Positions 53,758-64,000 of a stretch of DNA of 64,000 nucleotides are shown here, piece after piece. The stretch is from Orobanche coerulescens. Lineage: Eukaryota; Streptophyta; Magnoliopsida; Lamiales; Orobanchaceae. Positions within the stretch are counted from its first letter, which is position 1. Every line of letters starts with the position of its first letter. The notes beneath the pieces are model-generated. The model searched no databases and had not been told where the DNA came from. It was given only the letters and a program-made list of their open reading frames with translations. Location of the stretch: NCBI GenBank assembly GCA_033398695.1, contig CM065816.1, positions 135,009,358 to 135,073,357 of the forward strand, written 5' to 3'. The position numbers were made by a program, and so were the translations under genes.

Positions 53758-55392
53758 CTTTGGATACCGAACTCGAGCGCACTCTTCGGAGAAGCAAGAA
53801 GGAGAAACGTGAGCTACCGACAACAGTCACCATGGCCGATAATACTGAAAATCACGGAGGAGATAATCTTATGCAGCAAGCTCAATCGGCATTGGCACTT
53901 CGAGATTATGCAATGCCACAAATAAATGCGAACTTTTCGGGGATTCGGCGTCCAACAATCCAAGCCAACAACTTCGAAATCAAGCCGGCGATTATTCAGA
54001 TGGTGCAAGCAAGCCAGTTTTGTGGATTGGCGAACGATGACCCCAACGCGCATATCGCGTCGTTTCTCGAGATTTGTGACACCTTCAAAAACAACGGTGC
54101 TATCGATGATGCTATCCGTCTGCGGTTTTTCCCTTTCTTTTGAGGGACAAAGCCAAATTCTGGCTGAATTCTTTACCGCCGGGTTCTATCACGACTTGGG
54201 CGGAACTAGCGCAAGCCTTCCTGGCCAAGTTCTTCCCACCATCAAAGACGGCGAGACTGAGGAACGAAATTACTACTTTCGGGCAATTTGATATGGAGTC
54301 CCTTCACGAAGCTTGGGAGCGATACAAAGATTTATTACGGAGATGCCCACACCATGGCTTACCGGACTGGCTACAAATTCAGACGTTCTATAATGGATTG
54401 AGTGCCTCTACACGCACTCTTGTTGATGTGGCCGCTGGAGGAGCGTTAATGGGAAAAATGATGGCCGAAGCTCACTCTCTATTGGAAGCGATGGCTGCAA
54501 ATACGTATCAGTGGCCTTCTGAACGAGTGATCCCGAAGCGAGTTATGGAAATCTCCAATAACGATCCAATCTCTACATTATCAGCTCAAGTCGCCGCCTT
54601 GACTCAGCAACTTCAAGCCTTTTCACATGCTCCTTCCCCCGTCACCACAGAATCGTGCAATTGGTGCAACGGATCTCATCCTAGCGCAGAATGCCAAGTT
54701 GGAAATCCTTTTGAGCAACATCCGATGGAGCAAGCTCAGTTCGTGGGGAACGGGAATCGGCAGAACAATCCGTACTCCAACACTTATAATCCGGGGTGGC
54801 GTAATCACCCTAACTTTTCATGGAAGAATGGATAGAACTTAAACCAACCTCAGTTTGCTCAACACCAACAGAAACCTCCTCCCGCTCCAAAAATCTCTCT
54901 AGAGGAAGCAATGGCGAAATTGGCAGCAAATACGAGTCAGTTCATGGCCCGTACGGAAGCGACCTTGCAAAACCATTCCGCTTCTATTCGCAACTTGGAA
55001 GTCCAATTGGGCCAGATAGCAAATGTGTTAACAGCCCGCCCGGAGGGTACCTTGCCAAGTACGACTGAGACAAACCCCAGAGAGAGTATTAATGCCATTA
55101 GTTTGAGAAACGGGAAGGAATTGTGCGACCTGCCTGAGAGGAACAATAAGAGAAGTGAGGGTGAGGAGAAGAAAAACTCGACGACTGAGGAATCACAAAA
55201 TTCGAGACCCTCGATACTGTTTCCTAAAAATCCAAAGGCATATGTGCCACTCATCCCATTTCCACAGCATCTGCAAAAGCAAAATTGGACAAACAATTCT
55301 CCAAGTTTATTGACGTCTTCAAGAAACTACATATAAATATTCCATTTGCTGATGCGCTGGAACAAATGCCGAGCTATGTCAAGTTCATGAAA
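53758..55392 (+). pseudogene. Athila-type gag, copy 2
   Basis: Close copy of 29293-30960. Here the central gag domain is open from 53833 to about 54140 (DPNAHIASFLEICDTFKNN), then after a 1-base frame change from 54140 to 54835 (with RDKAKFWLNSLPPG, HEAWERYKDLLRRCPHHG, NYQ/TYQWPSERV-type segment). TAG at 54833-54835 is shared with copy 1. The last part (54911-55336) ends near 55392 at the Sirevirus LTR. Differences from copy 1 are scattered single bases. Confidence 0.88.
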
Positions 55393-57230
55393 TGTAGGTC
55401 ACAAGTCGTCCAGGAATAAGTCTAGAGAGGGGGTGAATAGACTTATTGAAACTCTTAAACTCTTTTCTCAAAGAGTAAGTTTCTTCAGCTGATATATAAA
55501 CAAATGACTTGGAGTCGTTTGTTCTTAATACGTGCGGAAGTCAGCTGATGACGAATACAAAACAACTAATGAAACACTTAACAATGAATGCAGCAGTTAA
55601 AGTATGATTCTATAAAACAGTAAAGTACGCAGGCAATTATAGTGGTCTCAGAGGTGGGGTAATCCTTTACTAATCCACTTTTCTCCAAACCAGTTGGATA
55701 TGAATTCACTATAATTTTCAACCAGTGATAAATATTACAGTGATTCAACCAAACTACAACAGCTTCCAACCAGTGGAAATCCGTGCCATTGTGACACACT
55801 TGACTGCCTTGCACCTCTTGATCCTCGATCCTTTGATGCCTTTACAGTATCGAACTTCAACCAGTGAAGTACCACGAACTCTGGATTTAAGACACAAGTT
55901 TTTGTCTTCTCCAACTAAGAGCTTCTTCAAGTATGAACTTTTTAGAACTGCTCTTTTCACGATGCTGTATTTCATTTTAGATTGCTTGAATGCTTTGATC
56001 GCTTGAAAGTATGTTCGCACCGGTTGTAATTGTTGTGTATGCTCAGCTTCAAATCTTCGGATATATATATATATATATAGGTCACGATCTCTGAGCTTTT
56101 CCTTCATAGCCGTTGCAATTCTGTAACAAATCAGTCCGTTGGAGTGAGACTTCTTTGTTTATTCTTTCTGAACGTTGCAAGGCTGGATTCCCATAATTTA
56201 ATCTATCTTCCGACCGTTGTGAAGACTCTGCATGTGAGGCGCCGAATCTTTTGAATATATTACAATTAAAGTCTTCAAGGTAGGTCTGGATGAATTATTT
56301 AATTCATATCCTTTGCGGGAATCTCTCCAATTTGTCTCTTCACGTTGCATGTGTCTTTCCGTAATACTTGACTTTTCAACGCATGCTGACGTGGACTTGG
56401 AGTACTTGGCTGATCTCGAGTAGGCTGATGTAAGGTTAACTTCTCTGCAGTTCTGGACCTCTCTGATGTTCACTGTTTGGAACTCGCCTGATCAGCTGAC
56501 CTGTCTGAGGTTACTTGACTGCAGTCTGGTCAAACATCTCTGATAATTTTTGTTGACCAGATTTTCTCTCATATGACTCGGCTGTACCTCTCTGATGAAC
56601 TTAGCTGTTCTTTAGTACTTACCTGATTTTTAGCCTAACTTATTTTGGCCTATAGAAGATACTCATTTGGTTCTTCTTTACATTTTGCCAAGTTTTACAC
56701 TTAACATAATTTGGCCTATGGAAGATACTCATTTGGTTCTTCCTTACATTTTGCCAAGTAATAAGCATTTGAATTTATATTAATGACATCATCAAAATCT
56801 AACAAGTATTCCTAACAATTTCCCCCTATTTTGATGAAAGGAAATATTTAAATGAACAAGTCTGCACTTGAGTGCAAGACACAAACTAAAATCAGTCTAC
56901 TTTTTGAGACAACTGGAAATTGTCATTCAAAAGACTGTTATAAAATTTTCTGACTTGAAAATTTTACAAGTACAGAAATAAATAAAAATCATCTGCCTCT
57001 GCCTCTGCCTCTACGAATAGGCTGCTTGGCAGGCCTGAAAGGTTTCGCTCCAATTGGTCTTGTCTTGACAGGGGCAAGACCATACTTCCTCTTTACAACA
57101 AGAGCTGCAAAGTCTTGCTCTTCTTGTGATGTGAACTTATTCTCAACACATACTTTCTTGATTTTTCTCTGGAGAGCAAGTTCATTTAAAGCACTACCTT
57201 TCTCCAAGGTGGTAGGTTCTTTAGCTCTGA
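55393..57230 (-). mobile_element. Truncated second Sirevirus (3' LTR and end of extra ORF)
   Basis: 3' LTR 55393-56817 (1425 bp), polypurine tract after it, then the last 70 codons of the extra ORF (57207-56989) ending RGRGRGR. It stops abruptly at about 57230, where Tat-type LTR sequence begins. Its insertion point in gag (after TTCATGAAA) is the same base as that of the complete Sirevirus at 30961. A (TA)n run at about 56058-56078. Confidence 0.9.
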
Positions 57231-57404
57231 ACTAGAGTCGATCGCTGGGTGCCAAGAGACGATAGCCCTGGATGTCGATCACTCGGTACTTGATCTTGAT
57301 ATGGAACCTTCGTTTGATAAGTCTGCCTTGGTTCATTTGACGCTGACTTAGTCGCTCGGCCTTTGTGCCGATCGCTGTTGAGGCGTATTAATTGCCGCAC
57401 AACA
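57231..57404 (-). mobile_element. Tat-type LTR fragment, left element
   Basis: The right edge ACAACA (57399-57404) followed by ATTGCCCCCCAGC (polypurine tract read on the minus strand) matches the LTR/polypurine junction at 60681-60699 of the right element. The LTR is cut at 57230. It holds CGATCGCT motifs. Confidence 0.65.
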
Positions 57405-57940
57405 ATTGCCCCCCAGCTCGCTCCGATGTTAAAGACATGGGGTGAGGTGTTTTTACAGGCGATCGTTTGAATTAAAGACGAGCGACTCATCACTTTATGG
57501 AACAGACGATAGTCTTCTCGAGCGGACCTTGATTTTGAATTTAGACGACCTACTCGGTCGCTGAAAAGAGCGGGAAGTGAAAGCGGACTTGGAACGTCAT
57601 TGGGGCATGTGTCGCGTTCCTGTTGGGGGAGTCCGACGGTTCGTCAGACTTGTCCTCTGGCATGCCCTCGAAACGACGCGCACGCGGGATTCGATGGCGG
57701 CATTAAATGCGGATTTTTCCGACCCTTGCGCTTCGGCCCTTGCAACTTTGTTTATTTGCCCAGAAGACCCTGCTTTCACCTATAAAAGAGGCTAGGGTTT
57801 CTGGTTTACATCCTATTGCATTTTGCCTGAGAAGAAAGTAGCGCCGAATTCCTATAAAGATTTTTGTGTTGTCGAGCGTCGTCCGACTAGACTTTTTAGG
57901 TAAGACAAAACCTCCTCTTTTTCCCTTTCTATTTTTGAAG
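57405..57940 (+). promoter_or_regulatory. Promoter and spliced leader of the left antisense ORF
   Basis: GGCGATCGT at about 57459, a TATA box TATAAAAG at 57781-57788, a leader, and a short intron from GTAAGA (57900) to GAAG just before the ATG at 57941. The same order occurs in the right element (TATA 61049-61056). Read against the element it is an antisense promoter, since LTR and polypurine tract point to the minus strand. Confidence 0.65.
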
Positions 57941-59575
57941 ATGTCTGGAGGAAAACAAATGGTGTATGAGACGGGTAGCACTTCCGCCGCCGGGACTTCG
58001 ACTGCCCAGGATGAAATCTCCGTGGAGTTCCATGTGGAGACGGCCGTTGAGGCTATTCGCGCCGGGATTGAACCCGCGGAGGTTGAAGAGCTCTTTAACG
58101 AAGCTGACGCGGCCAGGGCGACGGAGGCAGAGTGAAAGCTTTCGCTGGTCGAAGAGGAGATGGCAGTGAAGGCATACTGGAGCGAAACAGTGCGTTCGGC
58201 AAAGCCTTTTCAGACTTTGCTGAACTTATGGAGAAGCTGGCCGTCCCGTTTCCCAAGTTTGATTTCCGCGAGTACTCGGTCGCCCATACTCATGAACCCG
58301 AAAGGCGGATGCTGTTCCGGACCGCGTGCCGCTCCCCGTGGTCCCTTGGCCAGATTAGAAGCTCGGTGACCAGGAAAGATTTGGACCATTGGAGGGCGAA
58401 GTTCCATGTCCCCTCTGATGTTTCACTCTATGTGCCCGCCGAGAATGAACGTGCCGACGGACCTCCTGAGTGCATGGTTGCTGTTAATGAGGCGATCATA
58501 GGGGTCGTACTGCGGTTTCCACTGCCGTTTGCCATGTCTTCCTTTCTGGTGGCCTAGAATGTGGCGCCGCTTCAACTAACGCCGAACGCCTGGCTGCAGA
58601 TCGTCTGCACCCTTACTCTGTTCGGCGGTCACCGGCTGTACCGTCTTCCTTCGCAGCTGGAGATGAACTATCCATTCAAGCTGGCGGCTCAGAAGGGTTT
58701 TGTTGGTGGCTACCACATTGAAGGTTGCTCGGGCCGGGTGAATCTTGGGGTGCCGAATAAGGTCCGGGGCGACCTGACGAAGTGGTTCTGGGTCGGCGGT
58801 GCGTGGAAGTCGGCCGCGAGTGACAATCCCACCGATGAGTTGGACATCCCCACCGGCTTCCGGGAGAGGAATCCGAGTAAGGGTTTTGACTCTCCCTTCG
58901 TTCGGATATATTCTGAACTGACCTAATTTGGCTTTCTCTTTGCAGGTGTCCTTGTTCCGGCAGCGGGCGAGCTAGCCTTTGATTTTGCGATCATTTGGGA
59001 GCAAATCCGTGGTCTTCCAGATTCTCATATCGACGCTCGCCAGATCAACAACGAAACCTGTTGGTTGGTCGCTCGGCTGTTTCGTTTTCCTCGCCACTTA
59101 AGGGTTCCAGGTATGAATTCTCCCGATCCCCCTTTGCTTGATGATCGTCTTGCGGCTGAGAAAGGTGACTAACCTTTGCCGATTGTTTTGTTTGCAGAAA
59201 TCCGCTTCCCCCGCTACTTAGAGCCCCCGACAAAGGTCGCTATGTCGAACCCCGGGATTATGAGCCGCCTGCGCCAAGGGAAGAAGACGAGCCGAGTCCT
59301 TGCGGTGCCGATCCGACCAATCCCAGAGGCAAGACCTCTCGTGGAGCCGATCGTGGACAAACAGGAGCCTCGGGAGGAGGGACAACTCCAGCTTAATCGC
59401 AATAGACGGGGGGCGGAGGAGCCCTCAGCCTCTGCTGTTGCAGATGCGCCTACCATGGCGCCGCCGATTGCCGCGCCTCCACTTTCTGCGATACCACTGG
59501 TGGAGGGGTCCACGTCCTCCTCAAGTTTCCTGGAGGTCGCGGCTGTTGCTATCCAAAATATTATCCGGAGATAGA
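57941..59575 (+). pseudogene. Antisense extra ORF of the left Tat-type element (Transposase_28-like)
   Basis: ATG at 57941 opens MSGGKQMVYETG. The shared core has FDFREYSV, WSLGQIRSS, LFGGHRLYRLPS (about 58618-58655), GVPNKVRGD and WFWVGGAW, which I recognise as the domain called putative gypsy-type transposon in plant proteins. Introns 58877-58945 (69 bp) and 59111-59197 (87 bp) have GT-AG ends and match those of the right copy in position and length. A frameshift or stop at 58133 and a frame change near 58510 disrupt it. The coding sequence is cut at 59575 by the LTR of the right element. Extra antisense ORFs between pol and 3' LTR are known from Tat-lineage elements; function unknown. Confidence 0.72.
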
Positions 59576-60686
59576 TGTTGCTGGAATGGATGGATACCAA
59601 ACAAGGTGCGAGAGCACTTCCGTAGAGAAAGTAAATAACACAAGATTTGCCGGGGTTGTTAGTCCCGGGCTTGAATGCTCTCGCTAGATGTTATTAATAC
59701 GAATATTCGGGGATACAAGTATTAATGTTAGAATACTATTACAATGAGTGTAACGATTCTAGTTATCTTAGCTAGTGAGCGTGTAGATGGCCGGAAGAAC
59801 CAGATGTGATGCTCTGTGAGTTCTTGTAACAACGTTGATGAACTGTGACGAGCGTGAGAAATCGACAGCCTCTCACGGCGTGTAGTTGCTATGTATCTGA
59901 GCTCCGAGGCTTGTGAATCTGAACTGTGGAGACTTCTTGCCTCTGCCGACCGTCTTCTGGTTGAGAGGTGCTGAGAGAGAAATCCTGAGGTAGATTCCGG
60001 TGAGGAAGCCGGGAGCCTGAGAGTATGTATGTTTGTATGTATTTCCGTGGATGATTTTCCCACTGATTGCAATGAATTGCGAACCGAGAGTTCTTTCTGA
60101 CTAGAATGGGGAACTAAAATCTCAACCTTTTTCTCGTTGCTGGATGTTCTCTATTTATAGGACTGGGACACGCTGGGCGATCGCCTCTGCTGTATTATAA
60201 TAAGCGGGCGATCGTGTTTTAGCACATGGGCTGGTCCCCTTAAAGTACGCAGGGATTGCTGGCAGCCAGCTGCGCGGTCTAATGAGAAGCCTGCACGCGT
60301 CTGAGTTGCTGTCACGAGCGGCCCCACCTTGTACCTTTCGGCGGGTTTGTCGGTAGGTGATAAGGTGGTGCCAGGCTGTGGTCAACGATCCGGGAATCGC
60401 GGCGGTTGTCGCTGATCTGCACATGGGAGCTGCTTTGAGATTCAGTCTTCATGGACTTTGACGGACGAAGGCCTCTGTACGTGGCACTGGACGGTCGTTT
60501 TATGTCGTATATCAGAGACGGTCGCTGGATGCCAAAGGCGATCGCCTAGAGAGTCGATCGCGGGATGTACTAAGCTGGACTGTTAGCTCCGCTTAGGCGC
60601 GTTCACCATAGCATGATTGGATGTGGACTCGGTCGCTCGGCCTTGCAGTCGATCGCCTGTCGAGGTGAATAAATCTCGGCACAACA
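59576..60686 (-). mobile_element. 3' LTR of the right Tat-type element, inserted in the left antisense ORF
   Basis: On the minus strand it starts TGTTGTGCCG at 60686 and ends GCAACA at 59576, 1111 bp. A minus-strand TATAAATA (60152-60159) has GCGATCGC motifs upstream (60177, 60208, 60538, 60554, 60649). The left flank ATAGA (59571-59575) is the candidate target duplication; its partner is outside the window. The LTR interrupts coding sequence of the other element. Confidence 0.78.
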
Positions 60687-60793
60687 ATTGCCCCCTAGCT
60701 TGCTCCGAAGTTGGAAACGTGGGGCGAGGTGGTTCTGCTGGCGATCGCTGAATTTTGACGAGTGACTTTGCATTTTACTGAACTGGCGATCGT
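60177..60793. repeat. GCGATCGC palindrome cluster
   Basis: GCGATCGC or TCGATCGC or GCGATCGT at 60177, 60208, 60538, 60554, 60649, 60741 and 60786, plus weaker GGTCGCT copies near 60518 and 60630. Some are inside the LTR, the last two are beyond it, upstream of the plus-strand antisense promoter. Spacing is less regular than in the other arrays. Confidence 0.75.
60687..60699 (-). other. Polypurine tract of the right Tat-type element
   Basis: On the minus strand GCTAGGGGGCAAT immediately precedes the LTR start. Confidence 0.7.
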
Positions 60794-61048
60794 CTTTGAG
60801 TTGATTAATTCTGAATTTGGATGACCTGATAGGTCGCTGGAAAGAGCGGGAAATAGCTGCGGAAGCGGAAAAGTTTCTGGGGCACGTGTCGGGCTCTTGT
60901 TGGGGGAGGCCGACGGTCATTAATGACTCCTCGTCTGACGCGTCCTTGAAAAGACGCCTACGTGGGTCTCAAGGGGGTCAATAAATGCGACGGTTGCACT
61001 TCAACCCCTGAGACTCTTCTTAATTGCATATGAGTCCCTGCCATCTCC

Positions 61049-61056
61049 TATAAAAG
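61049..61056 (+). promoter_or_regulatory. TATA box of the right antisense ORF
   Basis: TATAAAAG, followed about 95 bp later by a leader and a possible short intron (GTACGA near 61173 to GAG before 61209). Confidence 0.6.
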
Positions 61057-61208
61057 GGCGCAAGGTTGCAGCATTAAAACTCTTACGCGTTTTTCACTGG
61101 AGAAAGAAGGATTTTGCTGACGAATATTTCTGAGAGATCCGACTGCCGATCGTCGATCGATTCCATCTTTGGGTACGAAAAACTCCTTTTCTCCTTTCTT
61201 CTTTGAGA

Positions 61209-63875
61209 ATGACTGGAACATCATCATCACACGGAGCAGGCACCAGCTCCGGCGCCGGGGCACCGACTGCCCGGGGAGGATCCTCTGCCGGCTTCTATCT
61301 GGAGACTGCCGCTGAGGCTATCTGGGCGGGAATAGACCCTGCGGAAATCGAGGCTTTGTTTAATGAAGTCTACGTCGCTAAGGAGGCGGCCGTTGAACAC
61401 AGACGCTCGCAGACGGAGAGAGATCTGGCGGTGAGGGCCTATTGGGAGCGGCATAGTACCTTTGTCCAGGCTTATGTGGCCTTTGTTGAGATTATGGAGA
61501 GGCTGGCCGGTCCGTCTCCAAGATTCGATTTCCGGGAGTATTCGATCCCTCACCCTTACCAGCTTGCTAAACGGTCGCAGTTTCAGGCTGCGCAGCGATC
61601 TCTGTGGTCTCTTGGCCAAATCAAGAGTTCGGCGACCAAGAAAGACCTGGCCGTCTGGAGGACGAGGTACCACGTTCCTTCAGATGTGGATCAATTTGCG
61701 CCGGCGGAGAATGAGCGAGCCGACCAACCCCCGATGGGCATGGTTGCCGTGAACGAGGCGATTATGGAGGCCGGCTGCGTTTCCCTCTATCTTTTGCTGT
61801 CTCCCACCTGCTGGCCACTTGGAACGTGGCGCCACTCCAGTTGACGCCGGATGCTTGGCTCTAGATAATTTTCACTCTCACCTTGTTCGGCGGTCACCGC
61901 CTGTACCGCCTTCCTTCGCCGTCAGAGATGAACCACCTGTTCAAACTGACGGCTCAGAAAGGGTCGGTCGGAGGTCACCATATTCAAGGCCGGTCTGGTC
62001 GGGTGATCCTCGGAGTCCCGAACAAGGCACGGGGCGACCCGACGAAGTGGTTCTGGGTCGCCGGTGCGTGGAGGGCTTCTGCGAGCGACAATCCTACAGG
62101 CGAGTTGGAGATCCCCACTAGATTTCGGGAGAGAAATCCCGGTAAGGGTTCAGACTCTCCCTTTGTTCGGATATGTTCTGAACTGATATAATTTGATCTA
62201 GTTATTGCAGGTTTCCATATTCCGGCGATCGAGGAGCTGTCTTTTGATTTCTTGGTTGTCTGGGAGCGGATACGGAGCTTGTCGGACGACGACTTGGATG
62301 CTAGCCAGATCAACAAGGAGATTCGTTGGTTGTCGGCTCGGCTATTCTGTTTCCCGAGACATCTCTCGGTATCAGGTATAGGTTTCTGCGACCTTCAATT
62401 TCTTTGGCGATCGTCTCGCTTGAGGAAAATGTCTAACTGTCGTTCGACTGTCTTTATTGTAGAGGTCTGCTTTCCTCACTTTTTGGAACCCCCACCGGAG
62501 ATCGCTATGTCGAATCTTGGAGTTTTGGGCTGTCTCCGCCACAAGAAGTCGTCTCGGGCTCCACCTGTTGCATTGCCTATCATTCCGGAGGTGGAGCCTC
62601 GCGTGGAGCCTCGCGTGGAGCCGATCGTGGCTGAGGAGGAAGTTCCTGAGGAGGGGCTTCGAACAAACCGCAAGCGGCTGAGGTCGGATGAAACTCCGGT
62701 TTCTGCCCCTGTCAGCGAGGTGCCGATCGCTGCGCCTACGATCACCATTCTTCCTCCGGAGAGTGAGCCTACTCCCTCCACGACTTTATTACGGGATATG
62801 GCGATCGCCGATGCTGAGACCCCTCGAGGGAAACCGTATTTCGGTCGTGACCCCGAGAGGGATGAGAGGTAGACATTGCTTGTTGAGTTGAAACTTGTCA
62901 TTCGCGTAGGAGATATGTTAATTTTTGTTGTTTTGATACAGGGTCCGTAGAGCTGATCCAACTTGCCCGCCGATGGTGGTGGACTTCTTAGCGAGCCGAT
63001 CTCCTCGCCAAACCTGTGACATCCCGTTATACGTCAACCGGGCCGTCTCCGCTCTGCCGAAGGCCTGGACGACGGATTTGGATGCGATCGCTCGTCAGCG
63101 ATCTGGGAGCTCGATGCATGATGATTTTGATCTTTCTCTCCAGGCGGCGACAATGGCTGCCCAGGCTGTGCAGGAGTTTGAGGGGCGTCCTTCCACTATT
63201 CGCCTGCAGGTCTATCTCGAGGCGACTCGGAAACAGAATGCCGAGTTCGCTGACAAGATAGTGGCAATGGAGAAGGATTCCGTGGCCGCAGCTAATCGGG
63301 CGAACCAAGAACTTGAGCTGGCGAGAAAGGATGTTGAGCTATCCCGGGTGACGGTCGATCGCTTTCGGGACCGGATGACAAATGTCGTCTGGGCGCAGAA
63401 GGCCGCTGAGACGGAGGCCGATCGTCTGAACGTGACTATCGCTCGGCTGACTAGCGAGCTGGCGAAGTCGAGGGGGGAGACGGCTACAAGGGAGGCTGAG
63501 CTCCAGGGCGTGCAACAGGCGATGGCGGAGCTGAAGGGAAAGCAAGAGGCGACCGAGGCTGATCCCTTTCGTAAAGTGGAGTTTGTCAGTTAGTTCGCCT
63601 ATTATATGGCGTTCGCTGACTCGCTCCGAGTTGCTAAGAAAGGAGGATTGGAGGTCGGCCCTCTAGCCGAAAACTTCAAAGCGTACGCGTTGGAGCACCC
63701 TCTTCACCCTGACTTCTCCGTGCCTATCTTGGATCTCGCGGACATCGGTGTGGATCTGAGCTGGTACCCGACCCCGGTGAACCTTATCCACCCTGACGCT
63801 TCGGAGGACGGGGAGGCTGCTCCGCAGGCTGGCGAAGGGTCGCGGACAGATCCGGGGGCCGAAGGCGAAGGCTAG
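61209..63875 (+). pseudogene. Antisense extra ORF of the right Tat-type element (Transposase_28-like, coiled coil)
   Basis: ATG 61209 opens MTGTSSSHGAGTSSG. The core repeats that of the left copy (FDFREYSI, WSLGQIKSS, LFGGHRLYRLPS, WFWVAGAW). GT-AG introns 62142-62210 (69 bp), 62376-62462 (87 bp) and 62869-62941 (73 bp). After a Pro/Glu/Val-rich linker (PRVEPRVEPIV) a charged coiled coil covers about 63180-63560 (QELELARKDVELSRV), then a conserved end with AFADSLRVAKKGG and DISWYP-like DLSWYPTPVN. Broken by a frame change near 61770, TAG at 61862-61864 and TAG at 63591-63593. Function unknown; it lies opposite to the element's own reading direction. Confidence 0.75.
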
Positions 63876-64000
63876 GCAGGGGCCTGAGGCACTTCTCTTT
63901 TAATGTTTTAGCTTATTACCTTTGTAATTTGTAGCTTTCTTTTTGTAGTACTTAGGCCTTCGGGCGACCATGTATGTACTTCCGAACTTCAAGTAATGAA
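63876..64000. other. 3' flank of the right antisense ORF
   Basis: T-rich sequence with TTTGTAATTTGTAG, plausible for a plant polyadenylation region. The pol genes of the Tat-type element would lie beyond the window on the minus strand. Confidence 0.4.

Noticed and set aside
57577..57981. Frames upstream of the left antisense ORF
   Set aside because: They cover the TATA box, leader and small intron; no similarity between the left and right copies at protein level.

Overview
This window is plant nuclear DNA, probably from a eudicot. It consists almost entirely of nested transposable elements, many of them broken. I found no intact host gene, tRNA, rRNA or CRISPR array. The plant origin rests on plant-specific element lineages (a chromodomain Ty3/gypsy of Tekay/Del type, an Athila-type Ty3/gypsy, a Tat-type Ty3/gypsy with an antisense extra ORF, and a Sirevirus-type Ty1/copia), on DUF1985/Ulp1 transposon genes, and on captured plant exons. 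Family and species cannot be decided from the sequence.

Layout. 1-2418: two diverged minus-strand Ty3/gypsy LTRs. 3193-16127: a hAT element (8-bp target duplication, 7 of 8 bases matching) split by a structurally complete 10.4-kb Tekay-like element (4960-15355, LTRs of 2620 and 2622 bp, duplication GGCAT). 16793-21520: remains of a DUF1985/Ulp1 transposon gene with a small minus-strand gypsy fragment inside. 21521-27829: minus-strand gypsy LTRs nested in each other, one with a 78-bp tandem repeat. 27830-53585: an Athila-type element with identical-length LTRs (1322 bp each) that has gag, protease and an env-position ORF but no visible reverse transcriptase or integrase. Inside its gag/protease region sits a 16.5-kb Sirevirus (30961-47464, duplication TGAAA). 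Inside the Sirevirus integrase region sits a 4.4-kb CACTA element (39031-43424, duplication ATG) carrying exons of three host genes. 53586-57230: a second, truncated Athila unit with a Sirevirus at exactly the same base, so the block looks like an LTR-LTR unequal-crossover tandem. 57231-64000: two Tat-type elements on the minus strand, one inserted in the other, each with a spliced plus-strand (antisense) ORF.

The strongest unexplained signal is regulatory. Most LTR families here have, just upstream of the TATA-like box, a dense array of a family-specific self-complementary CpG motif: ACGGCCGT, AGCGCGCGCT, ACGTACGT, CCGCGG or GCGATCGC. Neighbouring copies lie mostly about 21, 52 or 73 bp apart, i.e. 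close to whole helical turns. Where an element seems to have a second promoter (the Athila env-position ORF, the Tat antisense ORF) the same motif recurs there. I read this as a convergent promoter architecture; its binding protein is unknown.

All coordinates and counts were made by eye. Lineage names rest on motifs, not on alignments or phylogenies.
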